A stretch of DNA of 64,000 nt. Origin: Gammaproteobacteria bacterium. GTDB taxonomy: Bacteria; Pseudomonadota; Gammaproteobacteria; Pseudomonadales; Pseudomonadaceae. Shown here one piece after another: positions 18,824 through 27,712 of this stretch (its first letter is position 1; each line of letters begins with the position of its first letter). The stretch covers positions 41,795-105,794 of the forward strand of contig JAHIWP010000087.1 of assembly GCA_018816095.1 (NCBI GenBank), given 5' to 3'. The notes under the pieces were generated by a model. The model saw only the letters and a program-made list of their open reading frames with translations, had not been told where the DNA came from and ran no database searches. A program made the position numbers and the translations under genes.

Positions 18824-20149
18824 TCAACGGGCGTAATGCCACTGCGGCAACCACAGGGCGATTTGCGGAAAGACCATCACCAGTACCAGCGCCAGCACCA
18901 TGATCAGCACGAATGGCGTGACCGATACGTAGATATCGCGCAACGACACCTCAGGCGGTGCCATGGCGCGCATTAGGAATAAGTTGTAGCCGAACGGCGG
19001 GGTCATGTAAGCGATTTGGCAGGTAATGGTGTAGAGCACGCCGTACCAGACCAGGTCAAAACCCAGCGCCCCGACCAGCGGGATGTAGAGGGGAGCGACT
19101 ATCACCAGCATGGCGGTGTCATCGAGGAACATACCCATGAGGATGAACGACAGCTGCATCAGAATCAGCACCTGCCAAGGCCCCAAACCGAGGCTCTCAA
19201 GGAAAAACGCCTCAATCGCCTTGACCGCACCCAGACCGTCAAACACCGCGCCAAAACACAGGGCCGCAAGGATGATCCACATAAACATGCAGCTGATGCC
19301 GAGGGTCTTGCGCAGGGTTTCTTCCATCACGCTGCGGGTTAGCCGGCCCTTGACCAAGGCGGTGAAGGTGGCTGCGGCAGCGCCCACTGCCGAACTTTCC
19401 ACCAGGCTGGTGATGCCCATGAGAAACAGCCCGGTCATGCAGAAAAAGATAAACAGCGGCGCGATACCAGCCTTGAGCAGCAACAGCTTTTCCTTCCAGC
19501 TGATCTGCTCGCGTTCTTCTTCGGACAACGCCGGCCCCAGCTCAGGCTGCAAGCGGCAGCGAATGATGATGTACAGGACAAACAACCCCGCCATCAGCAG
19601 CCCTGGGAACACGCCCGCCAGCCACAGTTGGCCCACCGGCTGACGGGCGATCATGCCGTACAACACCAGCACCACGCTGGGCGGAATCAGAATGCCCAGC
19701 GAGCTGCCGGCCTGAATCACCCCGGTGACCATGATCTTGTCGTAGCCCCGGCGCAGCAGCTCGGGCAGAGCAATACTCGCACCGATGGCCATGCCGGCCA
19801 CGCTCAGGCCATTCATCGCCGAAATCGCCACCATCAAGCCGATGGTGCCCACTGCCAGCCCGCCATTGAGTGGCCCCATCCACACATGGAACATCTTGTA
19901 GAGGTCTTCGGCCAGCCCCGATTCAGAGAGCATGTAGCCCATAAACACAAACAGCGGCAGGGTCAGCAGCGGGTACCACTTCATCAGTTTCATGGCTGCG
20001 CTAAAGGCCATTTCCGAACCGCCATCGCCCCACAGCAGCAAAGCGGCTACCACCGCGACAAAACCAATCGCGCCAAATACGCGCTTACCGGTGAGCAGCA
20101 GCAACATCATCGAGGAGAACATCAGCAGGGCTATCAGTTCGTAATCCAT
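18824..20149 (-). CDS. TRAP transporter large permease (DctM family)
   Basis: A 441-residue membrane protein with about twelve hydrophobic helices and the family segments GSSLGILIPPSVVLVLYG and FLDDTAMLVIVAPLYIP. The start MDYELIAL at 20149 is chosen because it overlaps the stop of the small subunit as TAATG; the longer frame has no family similarity. It forms the Na+-coupled transport subunit with the DctQ-like protein. Confidence 0.88.
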   Translation of the reverse strand: MDYELIALLMFSSMMLLLLTGKRVFGAIGFVAVVAALLLWGDGGSEMAFSAAMKLMKWYPLLTLPLFVFMGYMLSESGLAEDLYKMFHVWMGPLNGGLAVGTIGLMVAISAMNGLSVAGMAIGASIALPELLRRGYDKIMVTGVIQAGSSLGILIPPSVVLVLYGMIARQPVGQLWLAGVFPGLLMAGLFVLYIIIRCRLQPELGPALSEEEREQISWKEKLLLLKAGIAPLFIFFCMTGLFLMGITSLVESSAVGAAAATFTALVKGRLTRSVMEETLRKTLGISCMFMWIILAALCFGAVFDGLGAVKAIEAFFLESLGLGPWQVLILMQLSFILMGMFLDDTAMLVIVAPLYIPLVGALGFDLVWYGVLYTITCQIAYMTPPFGYNLFLMRAMAPPEVSLRDIYVSVTPFVLIMVLALVLVMVFPQIALWLPQWHYAR

Positions 20150-20655
20150 TACAGCGGTTCCCCCCGCGCGGCGGCGATATCCTTGAACAGCGTGGCAATG
20201 GCCTGTAGCAGCATCAGGGCGATGCCGATGCACATGATGATCTTGATTGGGGCCATGGGTGGCGACCAGGCGGAGTAACTGGTTTCGCTGTACTCCAGGG
20301 CGTACTGGGTCGAGGAAATACCGCCGTAAAGCAGGAACACCAGGTAGAAAATCAGAAAGCCGATGGTGATCGCATCCATCACGGCACGAGCACGTGGCGA
20401 CCAGCGGCTGTAGAACAGGTCCATGCGTACATGAGCGTCTAGCTGCATGGAATAAGCGCCGCCGAGCAGGAAGTAGGCGACCATCAAAAATTGCGCGGAC
20501 TCCAACGTCCAAGCTGCCGGCATAAAAAAAGTCTTGCTGATTGAGGAATACAGCAGCACACCGAGAATGGCGAAAATCAGGTACATGGCAAAACGCCCAA
20601 CGACTCGATTGATCGCTTCTACTGCGTGCACAAACAGCCTGATTGGCGTGGGCAT
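20149..20655 (-). CDS. TRAP transporter small permease (DctQ family)
   Basis: A 168-residue protein with four hydrophobic helices, as expected for DctQ. The ATG at 20655 has AGG about 9 bases before it; the longer reading begins with TTG and adds 20 residues without family character. The stop overlaps the DctM start by one base. Confidence 0.82.
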   Translation of the reverse strand: MPTPIRLFVHAVEAINRVVGRFAMYLIFAILGVLLYSSISKTFFMPAAWTLESAQFLMVAYFLLGGAYSMQLDAHVRMDLFYSRWSPRARAVMDAITIGFLIFYLVFLLYGGISSTQYALEYSETSYSAWSPPMAPIKIIMCIGIALMLLQAIATLFKDIAAARGEPL

Positions 20656-20760
20656 TGCGCTACCTGCCGAATAATTGTTATGCCGAGAGCCTAGACCATG
20701 ATTGGCCAAAGCCAACTGGTGCTAACAGCGATAGCACAAAGCACGCCAGCGACCTTCCTA

Positions 20761-20773
20761 AGGTAATTTACCT
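20761..20773. promoter_or_regulatory. Candidate operator upstream of the TRAP permease genes
   Basis: A 13-bp palindrome, AGGTAA-T-TTACCT, lies about 106 bases before the DctQ start in an AT-rich pocket that is rare in this region. It could bind a dimeric regulator. No regulator gene is adjacent. Confidence 0.35.
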
Positions 20774-20822
20774 ATTAATATCAGTACGTTATGCCAAGCA
20801 TTAAGCCGCTTAACCTGATTCA

Positions 20823-21770
20823 CTAGCGCTCTAGAAAGTCCATCAGCACCTTCACGGTGCGTTCGGGATCCTCTTCTTGGGGCACGTGCCCCAGCTCATC
20901 AAACAGCACCAAGCGGCTGCCTTTGATATCGCGCTTGAAGCGCTCGGCGTTGACCACTGGAATCAACTCATCACGGCCGCCCCAGATAATCAGGGTCGGC
21001 GTGTTGATCTCGCTAATACGGCTGTAATTGCGCCCGCCTTCGGCCTGAATAAAGCGCTGACGCAGGGCGCCGCGATTACCGGCGCGCAAGGCCAATTCGT
21101 AATAGCGATCAATCAGCGCATCCGTGACTTTATTCGGGTCGCCATAAACGTTGCGCACACTGGCCTCAATCACCGGCCGGGGCAGCAGATTGGCCATCAA
21201 GGGCGCCAGTTCGGGGATCTGCGCCAGACGAAAAGCGATGGGCACGGAGGTGGCATTGCGTGGATAACCGGCGGCATCCACCAGTACCAGGCGCTCGACC
21301 CGCTGCGGGTAATCGAGGGCAAACTGCCAAGCCAGCTGGCCGCCAAAGCTGTTGCCCGCCAGCACCGCACGCGGCACCTGCAACTGGTCCAACACATGGG
21401 CAAGGAACTGACTGTAATGCTCAATCCGGTAATCGTTATCGGGGAACGGCCCGGTCAAACCAAAGCCGGGTAGATCCAGGCTGATAACCCGGCGTTTGTC
21501 TTGCAAAGCCGCCACCCACCCCTCCCAAGTGTGCAGGCTGGCCGAGGTGCCATGCAGCAGCACAATCGGTGCGGGGTCATCGCGCGGGCCCTGATCACGC
21601 AGGTGCACCAGCATGCCGTCGATGGCCACGAACTGCGAAGGCGGCAAGGCCCAGCGTGGCTTGAGGTCAGCCACCGCGCGATCCGGTGACCAGTTCCAGG
21701 CAACCGCAGCGGCCAGTGCAATTAACGTCAGCAACACAACACTGAAGAGAACCGTGGCAAAACGCTTCAT
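20823..21770 (-). CDS. Alpha/beta-hydrolase with N-terminal membrane anchor
   Basis: A 315-residue hydrolase. A hydrophobic stretch at about 5-25 suggests a signal anchor or signal peptide. The catalytic core shows the oxyanion HGTSAS loop, the nucleophile elbow GNSFGG, an acid in the WGGRDELIP segment and the histidine in LGHVPQEE. It is close in style to the meta-cleavage-product hydrolase/haloalkane dehalogenase branch. Substrate unknown. Confidence 0.82.
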   Translation of the reverse strand: MKRFATVLFSVVLLTLIALAAAVAWNWSPDRAVADLKPRWALPPSQFVAIDGMLVHLRDQGPRDDPAPIVLLHGTSASLHTWEGWVAALQDKRRVISLDLPGFGLTGPFPDNDYRIEHYSQFLAHVLDQLQVPRAVLAGNSFGGQLAWQFALDYPQRVERLVLVDAAGYPRNATSVPIAFRLAQIPELAPLMANLLPRPVIEASVRNVYGDPNKVTDALIDRYYELALRAGNRGALRQRFIQAEGGRNYSRISEINTPTLIIWGGRDELIPVVNAERFKRDIKGSRLVLFDELGHVPQEEDPERTVKVLMDFLER

Positions 21771-21872
21771 GGAGATTCCTTGTGGTTAAAACAGAGCAAG
21801 GCCAATAGTAGTCAATGCCGGGCGCCCTGCCCGCGCCGCGAAAAGAGGCCAGCGCCGCCGCTTTCCGCAGGC

Positions 21873-21900
21873 GAAAAAAAGCCCCGATGTGCCGGGGCTT
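21873..21900 (-). terminator. Terminator after the old-yellow-enzyme gene
   Basis: An 8-bp stem AAGCCCCG / CGGGGCTT with a 6-base loop, followed on the minus strand by seven T. It lies about 45 bases after the stop. Confidence 0.9.
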
Positions 21901-21945
21901 GAGGCGTAATGCGCCGTTTTACGACGCACACGAAACCAGCGATGG

Positions 21946-23055
21946 TTAGACCAGGCTCATCAGGGCATCACGGCTGAACGGCAGAATGTCCTGCTCGCGA
22001 CCATCGCGTACTTTTACCGCCCAATCCGGGTCAACCAGCAGTGCGCGGCCTACGGCTACCAGGTCGAACTCCTGCTTGTTCAGACGCTCCAGCAGGTTTT
22101 CCAGGCTGGCCGGCTGGGCCACCTTGTCGGTGTTGACCATAAACTGCAGGAACTCGCCGTCCAGACCGACGCTGCCGACGGTGATGGTTGGCTTGCCGGT
22201 GAGCTGGCGCGTCCAGCCGGCCAGATTCAGCTCGGAGCCGTCGAATTCCGGCTCCCAGAAGCGGCGAGTCGAGCAATGGAAGATATCCACGCCAGCATCC
22301 GACAGCGGCTTGAGGAAAGCCCCCAGCTCTTCCGGTGTCTGCACCAGACGTGCGCTGTAATCCTGCTGCTTCCACTGCGAGAAGCGGAAGATGATCGGGT
22401 AGTCCGGGCCCACGGCGGCGCGTACGGCCTGGATCAGTTCGATGGCAAAGCTCGAGCGCTGGGCCAGGTCGCCACCGTATTGGTCGGTGCGTTTGTTGGT
22501 GCCTTCCCAGAAGAACTGGTCAACCAGATAACCGTGCGCACCGTGGATTTCCACGCCGTCCATGCCGATGCTTTGGGCATCTTTGGCGGCCTGGGCGAAC
22601 GCGGCGATCACTTCGTTGATGTCGTCCTGGGTCATGCCGTGAACCACGACAGTGCCGTCTTTAATTTTTTCGCTCGGGCCATAGCCTGGGACGCTGGCGT
22701 CCGGCTCAGTGCCCAGCTTGCGCACATTGCCCACGTGCCACAGTTGCGGAACGATCTTGCCGCCTTCGGCGTGCACCGCCTCAACCACCTTCTTCCAGCC
22801 AGCCAGGGCGTCTTCACCGTAGAAGCGCGGCACGTTCGGGTAACCGTTAGCGGCCTTGTGACCGACGGTGGTGCCTTCGGTGACAATCAGGCCCACGCCC
22901 GCAGCAGCGCGGCGACGGTAGTACTCGATCACTTTGCTGTTGGGGACGCCGCCCGGGGAGAAGGAACGGGTCATCGGCGCCATAACCACACGGGTCGGCA
23001 GCTCCAGGTTACCCAGGGTGAACGGTTGGAACAGCGCTTTAACGGGATCGCTCAT
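21946..23055 (-). CDS. Old yellow enzyme family ene-reductase (NADH:flavin oxidoreductase)
   Basis: A 369-residue FMN enzyme. It has the family's substrate-binding HGAHGY (His171, His174, Tyr176), the MAPMTR segment near residue 25, and the C-terminal FMN-phosphate region VAVGRALLVDP. Such enzymes reduce activated C=C bonds in electrophiles such as enones, maleimides and nitro compounds. A TetR gene lies 56 bases upstream on the same strand, and the same 12-base motif precedes both genes, so induction by electrophilic substrates through that repressor is likely (NemR-NemA style). Confidence 0.9.
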   Translation of the reverse strand: MSDPVKALFQPFTLGNLELPTRVVMAPMTRSFSPGGVPNSKVIEYYRRRAAAGVGLIVTEGTTVGHKAANGYPNVPRFYGEDALAGWKKVVEAVHAEGGKIVPQLWHVGNVRKLGTEPDASVPGYGPSEKIKDGTVVVHGMTQDDINEVIAAFAQAAKDAQSIGMDGVEIHGAHGYLVDQFFWEGTNKRTDQYGGDLAQRSSFAIELIQAVRAAVGPDYPIIFRFSQWKQQDYSARLVQTPEELGAFLKPLSDAGVDIFHCSTRRFWEPEFDGSELNLAGWTRQLTGKPTITVGSVGLDGEFLQFMVNTDKVAQPASLENLLERLNKQEFDLVAVGRALLVDPDWAVKVRDGREQDILPFSRDALMSLV

Positions 23056-23078
23056 CAGTATTCCTCTGGCCGGCCAAG

Positions 23079-23093
23079 TGACCGGTCGTCTAG
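23079..23093. promoter_or_regulatory. Candidate TetR operator before the ene-reductase gene
   Basis: Contains TGACCGGTCGTCT with a palindromic GACCGGTC core. The identical 13 bases occur at 23719-23731 before the TetR gene. Its position 24 bases before the ene-reductase ATG fits an operator. Confidence 0.65.
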
Positions 23094-23111
23094 TTCAAGG
23101 TGTTTTAAAAA

Positions 23112-23705
23112 TCAGGCCCGCAGCAACAGCTGCAAACGCTGGATAAAGTCGTTGAGTGCTTGGGTGTTGTTCGCCACTTTGAGACGGGTCAAAGCACCTT
23201 GCCAGGCATTGGCGATAAAGCTCGCCAGGTTGCGGCAATCCTCATGGGCAGGCAGTTCGCCGGCCGCCTGCGCCTGCTCAAGGCAGCGCTGCAAGGTGTC
23301 TGCCGACGTCTGCAGAATCGCATCGACCTGCAGGCCCAGCGTCGGCGAAAGCTCGGCCATCTCAAAGCTCAGGCTGCCGATAAAACAGTGGTATTCCAGG
23401 CGCTCTTGGCGGGCGAAGTGCTCCACCAGCTCGGCGTAATAACCGAGGATGCGCTCACGCGGGCTCAATGCAGGGTTACTCAGGGCTTCGGCATAACGCG
23501 CCAGGCGCGGCTGATAGATCTGCTGCAAGGCTTGCAGGGCAAAGTCTTCCTTGCTGGCGAAGTAGTGGTAGAAGGAGCCTTTGGGCACGCCCGCCGCCTG
23601 GACGATCTCCTGTACGCCGGCGCCGTGATAACCACGTCGGGTCATCACCTCGGCGCCTTTGGCGAGGATCAGGTCACGCTTGTCGAGTCGGATGCTGGCG
23701 TTCAT
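23112..23705 (-). CDS. TetR-family repressor
   Basis: A 197-residue regulator. The N-terminal helix-turn-helix spans about residues 10-55 (GYHGAGVQEIVQAAGVPKGSFYHYF, listed here only as a landmark at its ends GYHG and YHYF). The C-terminal domain, like many TetR proteins of electrophile response, is helical. The ATG at 23705 is the family-typical start; the longer frame reads into the operator. It is upstream of the ene-reductase on the same strand and probably controls both genes through the shared motif. Confidence 0.85.
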   Translation of the reverse strand: MNASIRLDKRDLILAKGAEVMTRRGYHGAGVQEIVQAAGVPKGSFYHYFASKEDFALQALQQIYQPRLARYAEALSNPALSPRERILGYYAELVEHFARQERLEYHCFIGSLSFEMAELSPTLGLQVDAILQTSADTLQRCLEQAQAAGELPAHEDCRNLASFIANAWQGALTRLKVANNTQALNDFIQRLQLLLRA

Positions 23706-23718
23706 GCCAGCAAGAATA

Positions 23719-23731
23719 TGACCGGTCGTCT
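23719..23731. promoter_or_regulatory. Candidate TetR operator before the tetR gene
   Basis: TGACCGGTCGTCT, identical to the copy before the ene-reductase gene. It lies 14 bases before the TetR ATG, consistent with autorepression. Confidence 0.65.
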
Positions 23732-23795
23732 CGCTCCGCCCAGCACTATTGATTTGCGTGATTATCAGCAAGAAGCAGCGCGAGTTTTAGAAACG

Positions 23796-23823
23796 ATTGA
23801 GCCGCGAACATGCGCGGCTCAAT
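23796..23823. terminator. Hairpin between the PA4642-like gene and tetR
   Basis: A perfect 11-bp stem (ATTGAGCCGCG / CGCGGCTCAAT) with a 6-base loop. There is no strong T run on either side, so it may be a weak terminator of the minus-strand PA4642-like transcript. Confidence 0.5.
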
Positions 23824-23913
23824 GGGGGGATGCGGAACCTGTTCAACGTCTCGCGAGCTAGAGCCTGCTTTTAACGCAGCAGGGCCGACGCGCAGCAGAC
23901 GTTGAGCTGGTTC

Positions 23914-24201
23914 TCAGCCGCGGGCGGCTTTGACCACTTCAACATAGGGTTCGGCAAAGCGTTGATCTTGGATCAGCGCGATAAAGTCATTGCCTTGGGC
24001 GTCTTTGGCATTCAGGTCGTAGCCCGACTCAACGAAGAACCCAACAAACCGCTCGAAGTCATCAATACGCAGGCCGCGGTAGGCCTTGACCAGCTTGTGC
24101 AGCGACGGCGGCGTGGCATCAGCCGGTTCCACGCTGAGGAACAGCTTGATCGGCTCGTCACCAATCTCTTCGCCAATCACCTGTTTCTTGTCTTTACGCA
24201 T
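23914..24201 (-). CDS. PA4642-family conserved hypothetical protein
   Basis: A 95-residue acidic/charged soluble protein starting MRKDKKQVIGEE. No domain with a known role is visible. I recognise it as the Pseudomonas PA4642-type protein by its start and by its position near hpt, upp and uraA. GGAG lies 11 bases before the ATG; a GTG one codon earlier is also possible. Function unknown. Confidence 0.7.
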   Translation of the reverse strand: MRKDKKQVIGEEIGDEPIKLFLSVEPADATPPSLHKLVKAYRGLRIDDFERFVGFFVESGYDLNAKDAQGNDFIALIQDQRFAEPYVEVVKAARG

Positions 24202-24397
24202 CACTCACTCCAGCTAACCAGGCCACACGGGGCCGGCAGTGTAACCCTGGGGCGGGCAACGGCTCAACGCATGCAACTCAGCTGTTTTGCTTAACACGCG
24301 CCTCGCCCAGGCAATAGCCGACTTAGGTCAACACAGCACGCTGCACCCGGCTTCTATACTGCGCCAAGCCTCCTAAACCAAACGAGAAGGAGTCACT

Positions 24398-26140
24398 ATG
24401 TCGCTGCCCTTACCGCCGCTGTTCTCTGCCTGGCGCCAGACCTTGCGCGCCGGCTACAGCTGGAAACACCTGCGCAGCGACCTGAGCGCCGGTGTAACCG
24501 TCGGCATCATCGCCATTCCGCTGGCCATGGCCCTGGCGATTGCCGTCGGGGTGGCGCCGCAACACGGCCTGTATACGGTGCTGGTGGCCGGCACGCTGAC
24601 GGCCCTGTTTGGTGGTTCGCGCTTCAACGTTTCCGGGCCGACCGCCGCCTTTGTAGTGATTCTGCTGCCGATCACCCAGCAATTCGGCCTCGCCGGCCTG
24701 CTGCTGTGCACCTTGATGGCCGGGGTGATCCTGATTGCCCTAGGGCTGATGCGCGCCGGACGCTTGATCGAATTTATCCCCTACCCGGTGACGCTGGGGT
24801 TTACCGCCGGCATCGGCATTGTCATCGCTACTCTGCAGATCAAAGACCTGCTGGGCCTGCGCCTGACCGGCGAGCCGCACAACTACATCGAACAACTCAA
24901 CGGCCTGCTGCATGCCCTGCCCAGCCTGCAAGTGGGTGACTGCCTGGTGGCGCTGGTGTGCCTGGTGGTATTGCTGACCTGGACACGCTGGGTGCCAAAA
25001 ATACCCGGGCATCTGGTGGCGCTGACTGTTGGTGCACTGCTCGGCCTGTTACTGGAAAGCCTGCAGATACCGGTGGCAACCCTGGGCGAACGCTTCAGCT
25101 ACAGCCTCGATGGCATCCAACACCCCGGTATTCCGCCGTTTCTGCCAAGCTTTGTCTGGCCCTGGCAGTTGCCCGGTGCCGATGGCCAGCCGCTGACGGT
25201 GAGCTTCGAATTATTTCGTCAACTGCTGGCTCCGGCCTTTGCCATCGCCATGCTCGGGGCCATCGAATCGCTGCTCTGCGCAGTGGTCGCCGACGGTATG
25301 ACCGGCAGCAAACACGACCCCAACGGCGAGTTGATCGGCCAGGGCATCGGCAACCTGGTCGCGCCGCTGTTCGGCGGCATCACCGCCACCGCCGCAATTG
25401 CCCGCAGCGCGGCCAACGTGCGCGCTGGGGCTTACTCGCCGCTGGCCGCTATTGCCCATGCCGGCGTGGTGCTGATCGCCATACTGTTTCTCGCCCCTTT
25501 GTTCAGCTACCTGCCGATGGCCGCACTGGCGGCTTTGCTGTTGGTAGTAGCGTGGAACATGAGCGAGCCGCGGCATGTGCGCCATACCCTGCGCATCGCC
25601 CCGCGCAGTGATGTGTTGGTACTGCTGACCTGCCTGATACTCACCGTGCTGTTCGATATGGTGCTGGCCGTGGGCGTCGGTCTGCTGCTGGCCGCTGGGC
25701 TGTTTATCAAACGCATGAGCGACCTGACCGATACCGAAGCGCTGCCCAAGCATTTTCATCAGGCGCTTAATGACCTGCCCGAACACGTATTGGCCTACGC
25801 CATTCGCGGGCCGCTGTTCTTCGGCGCGGCGGAAAAGGCCCTGAGCGTGCTCAGGCGCTTTACCCCAGGAGTGAAGGTGGTGATCGTCGATATCAGCGCC
25901 GTGCCGCTGCTGGATATGACCGCACTGGCGGCGCTGGACAATGTACTGCGCGATTACCGCGAGCAGCATGTAGGCCTGGTACTGAGCGGGCCGACACCGC
26001 AAGTGCGCTTGCAATTACGCCGCGCAGGAATCGTGCGCGTTGAGGGCCAGTTGGCCTACGTGCGCGATCTGCTGCAAGCCAGGGAAAAGGCCCTGCGCTG
26101 GCTGGCGCCACAGGCTGATGAGGAATCAACGGAAGAGTAG
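24398..26140 (+). CDS. SulP-family anion transporter with STAS domain (DauA-like)
   Basis: A 580-residue inner-membrane carrier. The membrane domain begins with DLSAGVTVGIIAIPLAMALAI near residue 28 and contains the conserved FNVSGPTAAF. The cytoplasmic STAS domain occupies about residues 450-560. AAGGAG precedes the ATG by 6 bases. SulP members carry sulfate, bicarbonate or C4-dicarboxylates (DauA); substrate cannot be fixed from sequence. A REP-like repeat follows the stop immediately. Confidence 0.87.
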   Translation: MSLPLPPLFSAWRQTLRAGYSWKHLRSDLSAGVTVGIIAIPLAMALAIAVGVAPQHGLYTVLVAGTLTALFGGSRFNVSGPTAAFVVILLPITQQFGLAGLLLCTLMAGVILIALGLMRAGRLIEFIPYPVTLGFTAGIGIVIATLQIKDLLGLRLTGEPHNYIEQLNGLLHALPSLQVGDCLVALVCLVVLLTWTRWVPKIPGHLVALTVGALLGLLLESLQIPVATLGERFSYSLDGIQHPGIPPFLPSFVWPWQLPGADGQPLTVSFELFRQLLAPAFAIAMLGAIESLLCAVVADGMTGSKHDPNGELIGQGIGNLVAPLFGGITATAAIARSAANVRAGAYSPLAAIAHAGVVLIAILFLAPLFSYLPMAALAALLLVVAWNMSEPRHVRHTLRIAPRSDVLVLLTCLILTVLFDMVLAVGVGLLLAAGLFIKRMSDLTDTEALPKHFHQALNDLPEHVLAYAIRGPLFFGAAEKALSVLRRFTPGVKVVIVDISAVPLLDMTALAALDNVLRDYREQHVGLVLSGPTPQVRLQLRRAGIVRVEGQLAYVRDLLQAREKALRWLAPQADEESTEE

Positions 26141-26243
26141 CCCGGATGCAATCCGGGGAAATCAGCAACGTAGGGTGGATAACGCGCAGCTTATCCGCCA
26201 TGGACCTTGTTGGTAGAAAACGCTTCGCGGTTTTCCACCCTAC
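26141..26243. repeat. REP-like repeat cluster after the SulP gene
   Basis: Two parts: CCCGGATGCAATCCGGG (26141-26157), also found in similar form near 46.03 kb, and a segment with inverted ends GTAGGGTGG (26170-26178) and CCACCCTAC (26235-26243). It sits between converging genes and may also end transcription. Confidence 0.65.
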
Positions 26244-26254
26244 AGTGGCCGTGC

Positions 26255-26812
26255 TTAAAGACCTTTAACCGCGTAGATACCCGGCGCATTGCGCCAGTAG
26301 CCTTTGTAATCCATGCCGTAGCCAAACACATAGCGATCCAAGCAGGACAGACCGACGTAATCAGCCTTAAGGTCAGGACGGGCCTTACGGTCGTGGGCCT
26401 TGTCTACCAGCACAGCGATGCGCACGTTCTTGGCGCCGGCATGACGGCAGAAATCGATGATGGCACCAAGGGTGTGCCCTTCATCGAGGATGTCATCGAT
26501 GATCAGCACCTCACGGTCGATAAAGGAGATTTCCGGTTTGGCCTTCCAGAACAACTCACCGCCACTGGTTTCATTGCGGTAGCGGGTGGCGTGCAGGTAG
26601 GACAATTCAAGCGGGAAGTCGAGTTTTGGCAGCAGCTTGCCGGAGAAGATCAGCCCGCCGTTCATCACGCAGAACACCACGGGATTGCTGTCGGCCATCT
26701 CACTATTGATGACCGTCGCCATGGCGTCGATGGCCACCTCGACCTCGGCATTGCTGTGCAGACAATCGGCTTCGGCCATGACTTGGCGGATATGCGCGAG
26801 ATCGACGGACAT
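26255..26812 (-). CDS. hpt: Hypoxanthine-guanine phosphoribosyltransferase
   Basis: A 185-residue purine-salvage enzyme making IMP/GMP from hypoxanthine/guanine and PRPP. The PRPP-binding motif is LIIDDILDEGHTL near residues 97-109. The flexible-loop region SYLHATRYRNE and the base-binding C-terminal DYKGYWRNAPGIYAV are also clear. It is divergent from upp, so pyrimidine and purine salvage genes share the 26813-27071 promoter region. Confidence 0.92.
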   Translation of the reverse strand: MSVDLAHIRQVMAEADCLHSNAEVEVAIDAMATVINSEMADSNPVVFCVMNGGLIFSGKLLPKLDFPLELSYLHATRYRNETSGGELFWKAKPEISFIDREVLIIDDILDEGHTLGAIIDFCRHAGAKNVRIAVLVDKAHDRKARPDLKADYVGLSCLDRYVFGYGMDYKGYWRNAPGIYAVKGL

Positions 26813-27071
26813 GCTGTTTCCTCTTGGGAGCGGGGACGTTCAGACCAAAAAGCTGATCGATGCGTCAAAATAAAAGCCGGCAAAGGTACGCATCTGCACC
26901 GCACAGAGCAAGTGCGGCCAGACCAACTGCGGTAATTGCCTGCAAGCACAGCTAATCATCGACACATTAGCCGCTATTTAGCGACATTAGGCCATCTTGG
27001 CGCAGCACGAGGCATCGCCAATGCTTTAATCTAAGCGCGAATTTTGCCCGTCCTGCCGGAGACCCCTGCCC

Positions 27072-27710
27072 ATGCCCATCCTTGAGATCCGCCACCCGCT
27101 GATCCGTCACAAACTCGGCCTGATGCGCCGCGCCGATATCAGCACCAAGAACTTTCGCGAGCTGGCCCAGGAAGTCGGCGCACTGCTGACCTACGAGGCG
27201 ACCAAGGATCTGCCCCTGGAGAGCTACGAGATCGAGGGCTGGTGTGGCACCGTGCAGGTGGAAAAAATCTCCGGCAAGAAAATCACCGTGGTGCCGATCC
27301 TGCGTGCTGGCATTGGCATGCTCGAAGGCGTGCTCAGCCTGATTCCCGGCGCCAAGGTCAGCGCCGTGGGCGTGGCGCGCAATGAGGAAACCCTGCAAGC
27401 GCACACCTACCTGGAAAAACTGGTGCCGGAAATCGACGAGCGTCTGGCCATGATCATCGACCCGATGCTTGCCACGGGCAGCTCGATGGTGGCGACCATT
27501 GACCTGCTGAAAAAAGCCGGCTGCAAGGAAATCCGCGCCATGGTGCTGGTCGCAGCACCGGAAGGCATCAAGGCCGTCAACGACGCGCACCCGGACGTGA
27601 CGATTTATACCGCGTCCATCGACCAGTGCCTGAACGAGCATGGCTACATCATTCCTGGCCTCGGTGATGCCGGCGACAAGATCTTCGGCACCAAGCAGAA
27701 GGACGCCTGA
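27072..27710 (+). CDS. upp: Uracil phosphoribosyltransferase
   Basis: A 212-residue enzyme converting uracil and PRPP to UMP. It has the usual start ([14 protein letters not shown]), the PRPP motif [13 protein letters not shown] near 130-142 and the uracil-binding C-terminal region [20 protein letters not shown] lies about 10 bases before the ATG. Two bases separate it from uraA, an obvious functional pair. Confidence 0.96.
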   Translation: MPILEIRHPLIRHKLGLMRRADISTKNFRELAQEVGALLTYEATKDLPLESYEIEGWCGTVQVEKISGKKITVVPILRAGIGMLEGVLSLIPGAKVSAVGVARNEETLQAHTYLEKLVPEIDERLAMIIDPMLATGSSMVATIDLLKKAGCKEIRAMVLVAAPEGIKAVNDAHPDVTIYTASIDQCLNEHGYIIPGLGDAGDKIFGTKQKDA

Positions 27711-27712
27711 CC

